A stretch of DNA of 64,000 nucleotides from assembly GCF_001499735.1 (NCBI RefSeq), contig NZ_LN848257.1, positions 3,153,197 through 3,217,196 on the forward strand, in the 5' to 3' direction. The position numbers and the translations under genes were made by a program. Shown here piece by piece: positions 44,804 through 57,518 of the stretch. Every line of letters begins with the position of its first letter. Position 1 is the first letter of the stretch. The stretch comes from Thiocapsa sp. KS1. GTDB lineage: Bacteria; Pseudomonadota; Gammaproteobacteria; Chromatiales; Chromatiaceae. Below the pieces are notes generated by a model. That model saw only the letters and a list, made by a program, of their open reading frames with translations. It made no database searches and was not told where the DNA came from.

Positions 44804-46879
44804 TCAGAGCTCGTCGGTCGAATGATGGAAATCGTAGCTCAGATTGCTGCTCGGCATCTGGACCGAGTTGCCTTGGATGTAGTCGGGCCGGCAATTCCAG
44901 ACCCTCGCGATCGTCGCCGGGTCTTCGATCCCGGCCGCGATGACGGAGGCGCCCTGTGTCCTCAACTGCTGCACCACTTGGATCAGCTCGGCCGCGTCCG
45001 TATTGAGCAGGGTTGCGAAGGAGAGCTTGGCGAGCGCCGCCGGCAGGTCAGCCAACAGGTCGAGATCCGCCGCACTGCCCGTGACGTTGGCGACGCAGAC
45101 CTGAATCCCGAATCGTCGCAAGACCCCGACGAGCGATTTGGCGACGCCGAGGTGGTTTCGAATGTCGTGCATCTGGAACTGAAGCAAGGGGCGGCGTCTG
45201 ATCAGATTGCGCCGCACCATCTGATCGCGGAACCAGGGCAGCCATTCCTCCGCCGCAACCGATACGACGGACTGATGGATCAAGAGTCGCAGCTTGGGGT
45301 GTGTCTTGCGTTCCACATCCATGACATCGAGCGCATGCTCGAGCACCCAACGATCGATCCTCGCCATCAAGCCGCTGCGCTCGGCTACGGGCAAAAAATC
45401 AGCCGCCGGGACGTGGTCGCCGTCGAGCGTACGCAGCCGAAGCTGAACCTCGTAGAGCTCGCCGACGTTCGCCCCGAGCGAGACGATCGGCTGAAACATC
45501 AACAGTAGTCCGTCCTGGCTGATCGCGGTGTCGACGAGCTGCTTGAGCAAACGCTCGTACTCGGAGCCGCGATCGGGAGAGATCACCGGAGCCCAGACCC
45601 GCACCCGATTGCCGCCCGCTTGCCTCGCCCGCGCCACGGTAGTTCGACTGCGCGAGACCATGGTGATGGCGTCGTCGGCGGGGGGAGTGAAAAGCCCGAT
45701 CCCGATTGTCGCGGTGAGCGAAAGGCGTTTGTCCGCGGCCCTGAGCTTGGTCGCCGCGAAGATGCGCAAGAGCTGCTCCCCGAAACCCTCCAACGCCTCG
45801 CGGCTGCCCCGTCGAGCAAGCACCGCAAAGGTGAAGTCATCCAGGTGTGCCGCGGACTCGTCCGGGACGAGCTGGTCGGCGAGCTTCTCCGCGAGCTGGC
45901 GCAACAACCGCTCCAAGCCGTTGCTCCCGAGTGCGTCGGAGACGTCCTGAAACCGATCCAGCTCGATCAACACAAGGCCGACCCCGGGCGAAAGCGGCTC
46001 CCGATCGCGCACCACGCGATCGAGACCACGCAGAAATGCCTCCTTCGAAAGCAAGCCGCGGGCGGTATCACCTTGATCGGCATTGACCCGGCGGTCCTTG
46101 AGCAAGCGCGACATGCGGATACGATGCTCGATCGCGGCGATCAGCTGCTCGCGTTGGATCGGCTTGGCAATGAAGCTGTCGCCACCGACCCGCAAGGCCT
46201 CCAGCTGCTTCTCCGGGTCGGTCTCGGCGGAGAGAAAGATGATGGGCGTGTCGAAGTACTCGCCGTGATCCCGGATGATCGCCGTCAACTCGGTACCGCT
46301 CGCGTCCGGCATGTAGAGATCCATCAGGACCAGATCCGGTTGGACATCGTGCATCTTCTCCAGGATCTCCAGCGGTCGATCGACGATGTGCGGCTCCATG
46401 CCCGCCTTGCCCAGCAGCAAGGCGATGTATTTGGCCTGCAGCGAGTCGTCTTCGACCACCAGGATCCGGGGTTGGCTGCTCTTGGCCGGACCGCTCAACT
46501 CGACGAGACGCTTGGCCAGGTCGGACACGGCAACCGGAGTCGGAAAATAGCCGCGTGCACCCGCACGCATCACCTGGAGCCGCGTCTCGATGTTCTCGGC
46601 GTCCGCGATACAGACCACCTCCGGCTTGACGGCCGCATTGCCCGTCAGGCGCTCGATCAAACCGGACGGGCTTGTGGCGGGCGCGATGTGGCGTAGATCG
46701 AGGATCAGCACCCGAGCCTGCGTACGCCCGAGCGCGGCTTGGAGCGCGTTGAGGTCCTCGAAGGCATCGAGCTGCAAGCCGGCCGGCTGGAGCAGGTCCG
46801 CGAGCCCGGTGTACAGCTTCGAATCGACGCCGAGGTAGAAGATCCTGTTTTCGGAAACCGCGATAGCTGCTTCGTTCAT
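44804..46879 (-). CDS. FimX-like REC-GGDEF-EAL protein, degenerate sites
   Basis: A 691-residue regulator. Residues 1-130 form a receiver-like fold without the phosphoacceptor pattern; 138-255 is a true receiver (VVEDD, phospho-Asp in LVLMDLYMP, Lys in IAKPI). A GGDEF fold (about 290-430) has LDDFT in place of GGDEF, and an EAL fold (about 440-691) has EVQLR in place of EALLR. Both catalytic motifs are lost, so it should sense c-di-GMP or scaffold rather than make or cleave it, as FimX does for type IV pili. pilTU lies 13 kb away in the same window. Confidence 0.85.
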   Translation of the reverse strand: MNEAAIAVSENRIFYLGVDSKLYTGLADLLQPAGLQLDAFEDLNALQAALGRTQARVLILDLRHIAPATSPSGLIERLTGNAAVKPEVVCIADAENIETRLQVMRAGARGYFPTPVAVSDLAKRLVELSGPAKSSQPRILVVEDDSLQAKYIALLLGKAGMEPHIVDRPLEILEKMHDVQPDLVLMDLYMPDASGTELTAIIRDHGEYFDTPIIFLSAETDPEKQLEALRVGGDSFIAKPIQREQLIAAIEHRIRMSRLLKDRRVNADQGDTARGLLSKEAFLRGLDRVVRDREPLSPGVGLVLIELDRFQDVSDALGSNGLERLLRQLAEKLADQLVPDESAAHLDDFTFAVLARRGSREALEGFGEQLLRIFAATKLRAADKRLSLTATIGIGLFTPPADDAITMVSRSRTTVARARQAGGNRVRVWAPVISPDRGSEYERLLKQLVDTAISQDGLLLMFQPIVSLGANVGELYEVQLRLRTLDGDHVPAADFLPVAERSGLMARIDRWVLEHALDVMDVERKTHPKLRLLIHQSVVSVAAEEWLPWFRDQMVRRNLIRRRPLLQFQMHDIRNHLGVAKSLVGVLRRFGIQVCVANVTGSAADLDLLADLPAALAKLSFATLLNTDAAELIQVVQQLRTQGASVIAAGIEDPATIARVWNCRPDYIQGNSVQMPSSNLSYDFHHSTDEL

Positions 46880-47148
46880 GAGCGAAATCGACTCGTGAGG
46901 CGTCGAGAGATCCTGTCTGCCGTTACCTGGTCCGACCCCGTCAACCCGAGCAGACGCGGTCAAGGCCGGCGTCAGGATCCGCAGCCCGAGCCCAAAGGTC
47001 AAGCGAAAGGCCGCGCACGCCGTACCTTCCGTTCGATCGGGTTGAAATCCCGACAGCCTTTCGATAGTTTCGGTGCTCATGCTGCTGGGGGTGTCCGGCA
47101 CGCGACCTGAGACTACAACCGCGGTGCCCGTCGCTCGTGAGACCGGCA

Positions 47149-47234
47149 TGCTGCGGGTCATGATGCAGGTCGGCGACGGGCTGAGAAAGACCCTTCGAAC
47201 CTGATCCGGATCATGCCGGCGCAGGAAAGCAGGC
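47149..47234 (+). promoter_or_regulatory. TPP riboswitch (THI element)
   Basis: The conserved thi-box core is plain: GGGCTGAGAAAGACCC, then TTCGAACCTGATCCGGATCA and TGCCGGCGCAGGAA, with a closing CTGC/GCAG stem (47151-47154 with 47229-47232). It lies about 285 nt before thiC on the same strand and should repress thiC when thiamine pyrophosphate is bound. A weak promoter (TTGAAA-N17-TAGTTT, 47042-47070) may precede it. The rest of 46880-47519 shows no gene. Confidence 0.93.
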
Positions 47235-47276
47235 GACGAGGTCGGATCATGGCTGCCGGATCAAGCTGAGGGTTGA

Positions 47277-49412
<2,136 letters not shown>

Positions 49413-49418
49413 ATCGCG

Positions 49419-49502
49419 TTAAACCGCGTCCAGAGCGAGATGCTCACTTTCGAGTGAGCTCAACGTTTGGTGCATCAACGGCCCTTAACGTGGACGCGGT
49501 TA
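49419..49502. repeat. 84-bp-class inverted-end element, copy C
   Basis: TTAAACCGCGTCC (49419-49431) and GGACGCGGTTA (49492-49502) enclose a 60-bp core with an internal GCTCACT-TTCG-AGTGAGC hairpin (49442-49459), a UUCG-capped stem that could end thiC transcripts. The right arm supplies the TAA stop of the small minus-strand gene at 49500. Confidence 0.8.
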
Positions 49503-49718
49503 CGTCTCATCGCGCGAGAGACGACGAACAGCCCGCTGCGGCACAAACGCGCGCTGCCCCGGCAAGAGCGTCCGGTTGCCTTTGAGCGTGGTGAACTGGA
49601 TCGCCTCGATATAACAGAGCCACAAGAACCGACCCAGGATGCGTACCCGATACCTGGTGGTACCAAAGTGCGAGACGAGCCTCAGCTCGCCGAGATGTGC
49701 GTCGTCTTGATCGGGCAT
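49500..49718 (-). CDS. small hypothetical protein, 72 aa
   Basis: A basic 72-residue frame (LRLVSHFGTTRYRVRILGRFLW core, Arg-rich C-terminus) on the strand opposite thiC, between thiC and the response regulator. GGAAAGG stands 4 nt before the ATG at 49718; an earlier ATG at 49739 lacks a ribosome site. No family recognised. Its TAA stop is formed by the end of an inverted-end element, so its reading frame may once have been longer. It could be non-coding. Confidence 0.4.
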   Translation of the reverse strand: MPDQDDAHLGELRLVSHFGTTRYRVRILGRFLWLCYIEAIQFTTLKGNRTLLPGQRAFVPQRAVRRLSRDET

Positions 49719-49824
49719 GGAACCTTTCCCGCGGGACATGAGCCGCGAAGGCTAACGCAAGTCGATGGGGGAAGAACTGACCGGATCTGACGGCATGCCG
49801 ATGCCCGATCGGGGGAGCACGACA

Positions 49825-50484
49825 TCAGATCAGGCGGATGCCCTCGGTGAAACGATATCCTCGGCCATGCTCGGTCTTCAGCGGAAGCGTTTTGCCGACT
49901 TCACGCATCCAGCGGTGCCGCAGGCGGCTGACCAGGCTGTCCAGGCGCCGCAGGTCGTAGGCCAGCCAGTCATGCCCCATGGCCTCGACGATGAAGCGCC
50001 GATCGACGATTTCCCCTTGGTGTTTTGCCAGGATCTCGAGCACTGCAAACTCCGAAGTGGAAAGCGCGAGAGCCGCACCCGAGGGATTGATCAGCTCGCG
50101 CCGTTGCGGGTCGAGGCTCCAACCATGCCCTACGCGGCGCTTCAGTGCTTCGATGATGGCGGACAACTCCAGCAGGCTGAAGGGTTTCACCAGATAGTGG
50201 TCGGCGCCGGCGGCCAGCCCGGCCAGCTTATCGTCGAGACTGCCGCGTGCGGTCAGTACAATGATGCCGGCCCGTGGGGATAAGGCTCGCAGCCGATCGA
50301 CGGCGTCGAAGCCACTGCCGTCGGGGAGTGTGATGTCGATGATCGCGATCCTGACCTTCGGCATCAATGGCCAGAAATCGGCCAGAGTCCCGACTGATGT
50401 GACCGCATGGCCGTGCTTGTCGAGACAGCTCGCAATCTCGTCGCGAAGAATGGGATGGTCTTCGAGCAGGACAATATCACGCAT
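49825..50484 (-). CDS. OmpR/PhoB-family response regulator
   Basis: A 219-residue two-component regulator: receiver domain (VLLEDH acidic pocket, phospho-Asp50 in AIIDITLPDG, Thr in VLTARG, Lys in LVKPF) followed by a winged-helix OmpR DNA-binding domain (about 125-219, ending GRGYRF). The ATG at 50484 begins at the first receiver strand; an ATG 48 nt upstream would add 16 residues. It is divergent from the histidine kinase gene, with 185 nt between starts that should hold both promoters. The signal is unknown. Confidence 0.9.
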   Translation of the reverse strand: MRDIVLLEDHPILRDEIASCLDKHGHAVTSVGTLADFWPLMPKVRIAIIDITLPDGSGFDAVDRLRALSPRAGIIVLTARGSLDDKLAGLAAGADHYLVKPFSLLELSAIIEALKRRVGHGWSLDPQRRELINPSGAALALSTSEFAVLEILAKHQGEIVDRRFIVEAMGHDWLAYDLRRLDSLVSRLRHRWMREVGKTLPLKTEHGRGYRFTEGIRLI

Positions 50485-50669
50485 GATTTCAGGCCCATCG
50501 ATGACAGTGAAATCAATCCTTGATCGATCCATCGCTCTGCCGATGGTCCGTGCGCGGCACGCCCGCGGCACGCCGGCGCCGGCGCGCAGCCGCCAGACTA
50601 TCCGGCGTCGATGACCAATGCCTTGCGAATTCTGTTCCGGCATCGCGCGTGAAACGATGTCGGCAAGAA

Positions 50670-52832
50670 ATGGATCCGTGCACGTTACGTCGTGCAGGTT
50701 TGCTCCGGAGGCTGCTGTCACGCCTTGTCCATGTCCCGAGGGGGCGATGGGATTCGGGTTGTCAAGCCCTCGCGGTAATCTTGTGCGGTCCCGTTCTCAT
50801 CATCCCGCTCTGCCTGCCCGCACAGGTGGATGCCGCGCCGATGGATGTCGGCGGGACGATCGACCTCGCGCACCTGGCCGAACAGGTCGAGATTCTGCGG
50901 GATCCATCGCGCCGGCTCGATCTCGACGCGGTGCTACAACTGCCGCCGCAGGCATGGCAAGGCTACCACGACAGGATCCTGCGGTTCGGCTATTCAGACG
51001 CCGCCTGGTGGGTCCGGCTGAACCTGCGCAACGGCGGGGCGACACCCCGACACCTGATCCTTCAGGTCGGCGAGCCGCAACTGGATGAAGTGGATGTCTA
51101 TCAGGTACGCGGGACGCAGACGGTCGCACGCTTTCAGGCCGGCGACCAGCGCCCGTTCGGCGATCGCCCGCTACATTCACGCGCCGTCGCCGTCCCCCTG
51201 GCGCTCGAAGCGGGTGAGTCGTCCCTCATCCTGATCCGGCTCGAGAGTGCCGACGGGGTCTATGACGCCGCCGCGCTCGGTCTCTGGGACTCCGGCACCT
51301 TCGAGAAAAAGCAGAAACAGGAAACCTGGCTGTGGGGCGCCTATTATGGCGCCTTGATGGCCCTGCTGGCCTATAACCTGCTGCTCTTCGCGGCGACGCG
51401 CGACCGTAATTTCCTCTACTACTGCCTTTACCTGGGTGCGTTCGGACTCTGGAGCTTCGGCTTCCTGAGCGGTTTCGGTTTCGCCTGGCTGTGGCCCGAT
51501 CAGCCCTCTTGGAACAACGCCTTCGACGTGCTGATTCCGGGATTGATGCAAATCCCCGGCACCCTCTTCGTCGTGTATTATCTGCAAACCCGGCAGCGAT
51601 CGCCCCGGCTGCATCGGCTGCTGATCGCCCTGACGCTGCTGGTCCAGATTCCGTCACTCCTGCTGTTGGTCCAGACGACGGGCGCACCGCAGTTGCACGC
51701 ACAGATGCACCTGCTGACGAGCACCTTTATTGTCCTGCACAGCGCACTCACCCTGCTTTATCTGGTCGCGGGCATTGTGGTGCTGCGCAAGGGTTTCCGG
51801 CCGGCCATCTATTTTGTGCTCGCCTGGTCGTTCCTGATTGTCGGTGGATTGATCATAAACCTGTTGCGCCTGCCCGGAGTGCTGCCGGTCAACTGGTTCA
51901 CCACGCATAGCGTCGTTGTCGGCTCGACGTTCGAATTTCTGCTGATGGCATTGGCCCTGGCTGCCCGTATGAAGCAGCTCGAAACGGACAAGCGCGTGGC
52001 ACAGGCCAGCGAGCAGGCGCTCCAGCGCGACTATGCGCAGACACTGCAACAACAGGTCGCCGAGCGCACCGGCACTCTGAACCAATCGCTGGATCGGCTC
52101 AGTGCCGCATTGGATGCCGAGCGCATTGCCAAGGACGAGCAGCGCACCTTTCTGGACACGATTGCGCACGAGCTGCGCACACCCTTAACCGTGATCGACA
52201 CCATCGCGCAAAACCTCCTGCTCGATGCCGGGGATGGCGATACCGCGACCCTTGACCGCTACGCGAAGATCCTCCAGGCCAGTCAGCGCCTGTCCGGGCT
52301 GCTCGACCATCAACTCGGCGATGACCGCCGCTCCCTGGTCCGCAATCAGATCCGGCGTGTGCGGTGCGACCCTGCGGTGCTGCTGCAGGACGCAGCAACG
52401 GCCGCCGCGCTCTGGGCCGATCGGCACCAGATCCGGGTGTGCTCCGACGACCTGCCGGAGGTCGTTTTCTGCGACCCTGATCTCACCCGTCTCGCGCTGC
52501 GTAACCTTGCGGACAATGCGGTGAAATACACGCCATCCGGTACGCGCATCATCTTGCTCGGTGGTCGCGGTGGCAGCGGTGGGGTCTGGTTCGAGGTTGC
52601 CGATCAGGGTCCGCCCTTGCCTGCCGAGGAGGTCGAGCAGCTGTTCAATCGCCAGTTTCGCGGGAGCAATGCCGACGGCACGCCGGGCAAGGGCCTAGGC
52701 CTGGCGCTTGCGCGTCGCATGATCGAAGACCAGGGCGGATCCTTGAACCTGACCACGCATTCGTGTGCTGGCTTGTGTTTCAGGATCTGGCTGCCGGGCC
52801 CCGATGCAGGCGATGCGGTGGGCGCACCATAA
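50670..52832 (+). CDS. 7TMR-DISM sensor histidine kinase
   Basis: A 720-residue membrane kinase. The first membrane segment (about 30-55) leads into a periplasmic 7TMR-DISMED2 jelly-roll domain (about 60-205, AWWVRLNLRNGG), then seven helices (about 215-430), a coiled coil (about 435-485) and the HisKA helix TIAHELRTPL with phospho-His500. The HATPase domain has NLADNAVKY (N box), VADQGPPL (G1) and GKGLGLAL (G2). 7TMR-DISM receptors often sense carbohydrates or related ligands, but no ligand can be assigned. It should pair with the divergent OmpR-type regulator. Confidence 0.9.
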   Translation: MDPCTLRRAGLLRRLLSRLVHVPRGRWDSGCQALAVILCGPVLIIPLCLPAQVDAAPMDVGGTIDLAHLAEQVEILRDPSRRLDLDAVLQLPPQAWQGYHDRILRFGYSDAAWWVRLNLRNGGATPRHLILQVGEPQLDEVDVYQVRGTQTVARFQAGDQRPFGDRPLHSRAVAVPLALEAGESSLILIRLESADGVYDAAALGLWDSGTFEKKQKQETWLWGAYYGALMALLAYNLLLFAATRDRNFLYYCLYLGAFGLWSFGFLSGFGFAWLWPDQPSWNNAFDVLIPGLMQIPGTLFVVYYLQTRQRSPRLHRLLIALTLLVQIPSLLLLVQTTGAPQLHAQMHLLTSTFIVLHSALTLLYLVAGIVVLRKGFRPAIYFVLAWSFLIVGGLIINLLRLPGVLPVNWFTTHSVVVGSTFEFLLMALALAARMKQLETDKRVAQASEQALQRDYAQTLQQQVAERTGTLNQSLDRLSAALDAERIAKDEQRTFLDTIAHELRTPLTVIDTIAQNLLLDAGDGDTATLDRYAKILQASQRLSGLLDHQLGDDRRSLVRNQIRRVRCDPAVLLQDAATAAALWADRHQIRVCSDDLPEVVFCDPDLTRLALRNLADNAVKYTPSGTRIILLGGRGGSGGVWFEVADQGPPLPAEEVEQLFNRQFRGSNADGTPGKGLGLALARRMIEDQGGSLNLTTHSCAGLCFRIWLPGPDAGDAVGAP

Positions 52833-53053
52833 AGCAGATCGAAGCGAGGCGATCAGCTCGGCAGGTCAGTGCCTGGATCGTCCAGTCTTGCACCCAGATG
52901 CCGCCTTTCGGGTGAACAGTCGGCTCCACACGACAAATCAGCAATGCACCGGATCGGTTATACTGTGCCGCGGCTCGGTGCCTGATCACCCTGTTCGCAT
53001 CCGAATACATCGCCTGCCCCACCCCTCATGCCATCCCCTCCGGAGCTCCACTC

Positions 53054-54865
<1,812 letters not shown>

Positions 54866-54873
54866 ACCGCTGC

Positions 54874-54957
54874 TAAACCGCGTTCGGAGCGACTCGCGTT
54901 GGGTCGGGCGAGGATTCGGCCTCGATGCGAACCATGACGATGGCGGGACGCGGTTTA
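54874..54957. repeat. 84-bp-class inverted-end element, copy D
   Basis: TAAACCGCGTTC (54874-54885) and GGACGCGGTTTA (54946-54957), one mismatch, enclose a 60-bp core. A further half-end, TAAACCGC, overlaps the typA stop at 54863-54870. It lies 8 nt after typA. Confidence 0.75.
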
Positions 54958-55225
54958 GATCGTCACTTCATGTCGGCGCCTATCAGCCGGCATTTGCCCG
55001 TGACCTTCGGCAGGGTTAGGATTGAACGCATGACGGAGCTGACGAACATTCAAACATGCCGTTCGTAAACGTTTTAAGCTCCTGACTTAATTTTATTTTT
55101 AGTCTCCGGCCTTGAAGACACGGCATTGCCGAGCGGACACCCACCCGGCAACGTGAGAAACAGGGTGGGGCATTTCATCAAAGGGGCGTTGTTGTAACGC
55201 ATCATGAATCCGCGCTGACCAGGCC
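54958..55225. other. intergenic region before VapB-like gene
   Basis: 268 bases with a distinctly AT-rich stretch near 55065-55105 (CTTAATTTTATTTTTAGTC), unusual for this GC-rich window. It probably contains the promoter of the toxin-antitoxin pair; no gene or clear operator palindrome is seen. Confidence 0.45.
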
Positions 55226-55468
55226 ATGCAAGCCATTCAATTCGAATCGCATATCGACGATGGGATGATCGAAGTGCCGGCGCGTCATCGCTCTTGGCAA
55301 GGCCGGCACGTCAAGGTCATCCTGCTGACCGAGGACGATGATCAACAATCCACGCCCCGCCCCTCCGCGGTCGACATTCTGGCGCGAACGTCCGGACATC
55401 GACTGTTTCAAACGGCTGAGGAGGTTGACGCACACCTGCGCGCGGAGCGCGATCAGTGGGACGATTGA
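55226..55468 (+). CDS. VapB-like antitoxin (paralog of 24672)
   Basis: An 80-residue antitoxin candidate. It starts MQAIQFESHIDDGMIEVP, nearly the same pattern as the antitoxin at 24672 (MQAIEFEAHLKDGVIQLP), and shares the VKVI-L-L strand. The C-terminus is acidic and likely unfolded (EEVDAHLRAERDQWDD), wrapping the toxin in known pairs. The stop lies inside the following PIN gene (13-nt overlap). The AT-rich leader may hold an autoregulated promoter. Confidence 0.75.
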   Translation: MQAIQFESHIDDGMIEVPARHRSWQGRHVKVILLTEDDDQQSTPRPSAVDILARTSGHRLFQTAEEVDAHLRAERDQWDD

Positions 55469-55884
55469 TCCCGCCGGACGAGGGCCTGATCTATCTGGAT
55501 GCCAACTGCTTCATCTACAGCGTCGAGCACATTGAGCCCTACGGCACTCTGCTCGAACCGGTCTGGCGTCGAGGCGGCATCGTGACGAGCGAGATCACCA
55601 GACTCGAGGTTTTGGTCAAGCCATTTCAGGCCGGCGACGAGGGATTGGCCGAGGTTTACCGACAACTGCTGAATGCAAGCGAGGTCGAGTGCTTACCTCT
55701 AAGCGCCGCGATTTTGAAACAGGCCGCCCGACTGCGGGCAGCCACGGGTATCAAGACGCCGGATGCGATCCATGCCGCCAGTAGCCTCGCCCGAAACGCT
55801 GTCTTGTTTCTAAGCAACGACAAGCAGTTCCGAAATATCCCCTCATTACCCTTCGCCTATCTGCACGATCAAGCCGGCGGCTAG
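55456..55884 (+). CDS. PIN-domain toxin (VapC-like)
   Basis: A 142-residue PIN-domain RNase. The acidic motifs are LIYLDANCFIYSVE (first Asp), ITRLEVLVKP (Glu), KTPDAIHAAS (Asp) and LSNDKQF (last Asp). The start is a GTG at 55456 within the antitoxin gene; a TTG at 55465 is an alternative just before the domain. It is from a different PIN subgroup than the toxin at 24881 (YSVE and IHAAS motifs), even though the antitoxins are paralogs. Followed 46 nt later by pip, probably independent. Confidence 0.82.
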   Translation: MGRLIPPDEGLIYLDANCFIYSVEHIEPYGTLLEPVWRRGGIVTSEITRLEVLVKPFQAGDEGLAEVYRQLLNASEVECLPLSAAILKQAARLRAATGIKTPDAIHAASSLARNAVLFLSNDKQFRNIPSLPFAYLHDQAGG

Positions 55885-55930
55885 TGTCACCCGACTCGAA
55901 TCCTGTTTGTTGCTTTGGAACACGAAACCC

Positions 55931-56881
55931 ATGCCCGATCTCTATCGCCCCGTCGAGCCCTTTGCGACCCATACGCTGGACGTCGACCAGGATCACCGCC
56001 TCTACGTCGAGGAATGCGGTCGGCCGGACGGCATCCCCGCGGTCTTTCTGCACGGCGGGCCGGGTGCGGGTTGCGAGCCGGCCCACCGTGCCTTCTTCGA
56101 TCCGGAACGTTATCGAGCGGTCCTGTTCGATCAGCGTGGTTGCGGCCGCTCGACACCCCACGCGTCCCTGACCGCGAACACCACCTGGGATCTGGTCGCC
56201 GATATCGAGCGGATCCGCGAGCGACTCGGGATCGAGCGCTGGCTGGTGTTCGGCGGCTCCTGGGGCTCGACGCTCGCGTTGGCCTATGCCGAGACCCATC
56301 CGGATCGCGTCACGGCGCTGGTGGTGCGCGGGATCTTCCTCTGCCGCGACGAGGAGATTCGTTGGTTTTATCAAGAGGGCGCGAGCTGGATCTACCCGGA
56401 TTATTGGGAGCAGTTTCTCGCCCCGATCCCGGTCGAGGAGCGCGGCGACCTGCTCTGCGCCTATCACAAACGCCTGACCGGCGAGGACGAGGCAACCCGT
56501 CTCGCCGCGGCGCAAGCCTGGTCGGTCTGGGAGGGACGCACGGCGACGCTGCGGGCGAATCCGGACATCGAGGCGCACTTCGCCCATCCGCATGTGGCGC
56601 TGAGCTTGGCGCGGATCGAGTGCCACTATTTCATGAACCGGTCCTTCTTCCGACCAAATCAGCTGCTCGAAGACGCCCATCGTCTCCGAGACATCCCGGG
56701 CATCATCATCCAAGGCCGCTACGACACCATCTGCCCGATGCGCTCGGCCTGGGATCTGTACCACGCCTGGCCGACGGCCGAGCTGCAAGTGATTGCGGAT
56801 GCCGGTCACTCGGCCTTCGAGCCCGGCATCCGCATGGCCTTGGTGGCGGCGACCGACCGCTTTGCCGATGCGCTTGGTTGA
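55931..56881 (+). CDS. pip: prolyl aminopeptidase
   Basis: A 316-residue proline iminopeptidase (S33 family), cytoplasmic. The oxyanion motif HGGPGAG, the nucleophile elbow GGSWGS (Ser110), DQRGCGRS, the acid in GRYDTICP and the catalytic His in DAGHSAFEP are all present, with the family's helical cap between. It removes N-terminal proline from peptides. The ATG at 55931 starts at the conserved PDLYRPVEP. It lies upstream of dtd on the same strand, with a hairpin repeat between them. Confidence 0.94.
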   Translation: MPDLYRPVEPFATHTLDVDQDHRLYVEECGRPDGIPAVFLHGGPGAGCEPAHRAFFDPERYRAVLFDQRGCGRSTPHASLTANTTWDLVADIERIRERLGIERWLVFGGSWGSTLALAYAETHPDRVTALVVRGIFLCRDEEIRWFYQEGASWIYPDYWEQFLAPIPVEERGDLLCAYHKRLTGEDEATRLAAAQAWSVWEGRTATLRANPDIEAHFAHPHVALSLARIECHYFMNRSFFRPNQLLEDAHRLRDIPGIIIQGRYDTICPMRSAWDLYHAWPTAELQVIADAGHSAFEPGIRMALVAATDRFADALG

Positions 56882-56907
56882 TCCAAGAGAAACACGTTTG
56901 GGCGGAC

Positions 56908-56933
56908 GTTGCGCTTCCTATCGTCAGCGCAAC
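56908..56933. repeat. 26-nt hairpin repeat, copy 2
   Basis: GTTGCGCT-TCCTATCGTC-AGCGCAAC. The loop is the same as in the copy at 61710 apart from one base, and the stem differs by a compensating pair (GC for TA). It lies 27 nt after the pip stop. Confidence 0.7.
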
Positions 56934-57057
56934 CTAGCGGTGTCGAGCTTCCGGAAATCGCCATGAATGTTCCGAATCGCGTCTCGCCGAGGTCATGGAA
57001 CACGACCAGGCCGATCCAGACGCCTCAGTACCCCTGTCGCCACGGACCCGATTCAGC

Positions 57058-57495
57058 ATGATCGGTTTACTGCAACGTGTCTCCCGGGCGCATGTCGATG
57101 TCTCGGGGGAGACGATCGGCAGCATCGAGCGCGGCCTTCTGGTTTTGGTCGGCGTGCAGCGGGGCGATACGATCGCCCGAGGAGAACGCCTGCTGGAGCG
57201 TCTGCTCGGCTACCGGATCTTCCCGGACGCCGACGACCGCATGAATCTGAGCCTGCGCGACATCGGCGGCGGGCTTCTCTTGGTGCCGCAATTCACACTC
57301 GCCGCGGACACCCGCAAAGGGACCCGTGCGAGCTTCACCTCCGCCGCGCCGCCGGAGGAGGGCAAGCGCTTGTTCGACGACCTGGTCGCGCGGGCCCACG
57401 CGGCTCATCCCCGGGTCGCGACCGGGCGCTTCGGTGCCGACATGCAGGTCAGCTTAGTCAACGACGGACCCGTGACCTTCTGGCTGGAGACCTAA
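57058..57495 (+). CDS. dtd: D-aminoacyl-tRNA deacylase
   Basis: A 145-residue DTD, which hydrolyses D-aminoacyl-tRNA and glycyl-tRNA(Ala) in the cytoplasm. The two family motifs are PQFTLAAD (usually SQFTL; the catalytic Thr is kept) and the terminal [10 protein letters not shown] containing the GP cis-dipeptide of chiral proofreading. The ATG at 57058 begins at the conserved [11 protein letters not shown]; the earlier frame start at 56995 adds a non-homologous 21 residues. Convergent with the acylase gene, 23 nt between stops. Confidence 0.95.
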   Translation: MIGLLQRVSRAHVDVSGETIGSIERGLLVLVGVQRGDTIARGERLLERLLGYRIFPDADDRMNLSLRDIGGGLLLVPQFTLAADTRKGTRASFTSAAPPEEGKRLFDDLVARAHAAHPRVATGRFGADMQVSLVNDGPVTFWLET

Positions 57496-57518
57496 AGACA
57501 ACCCAGCCTCAAGCCCGA

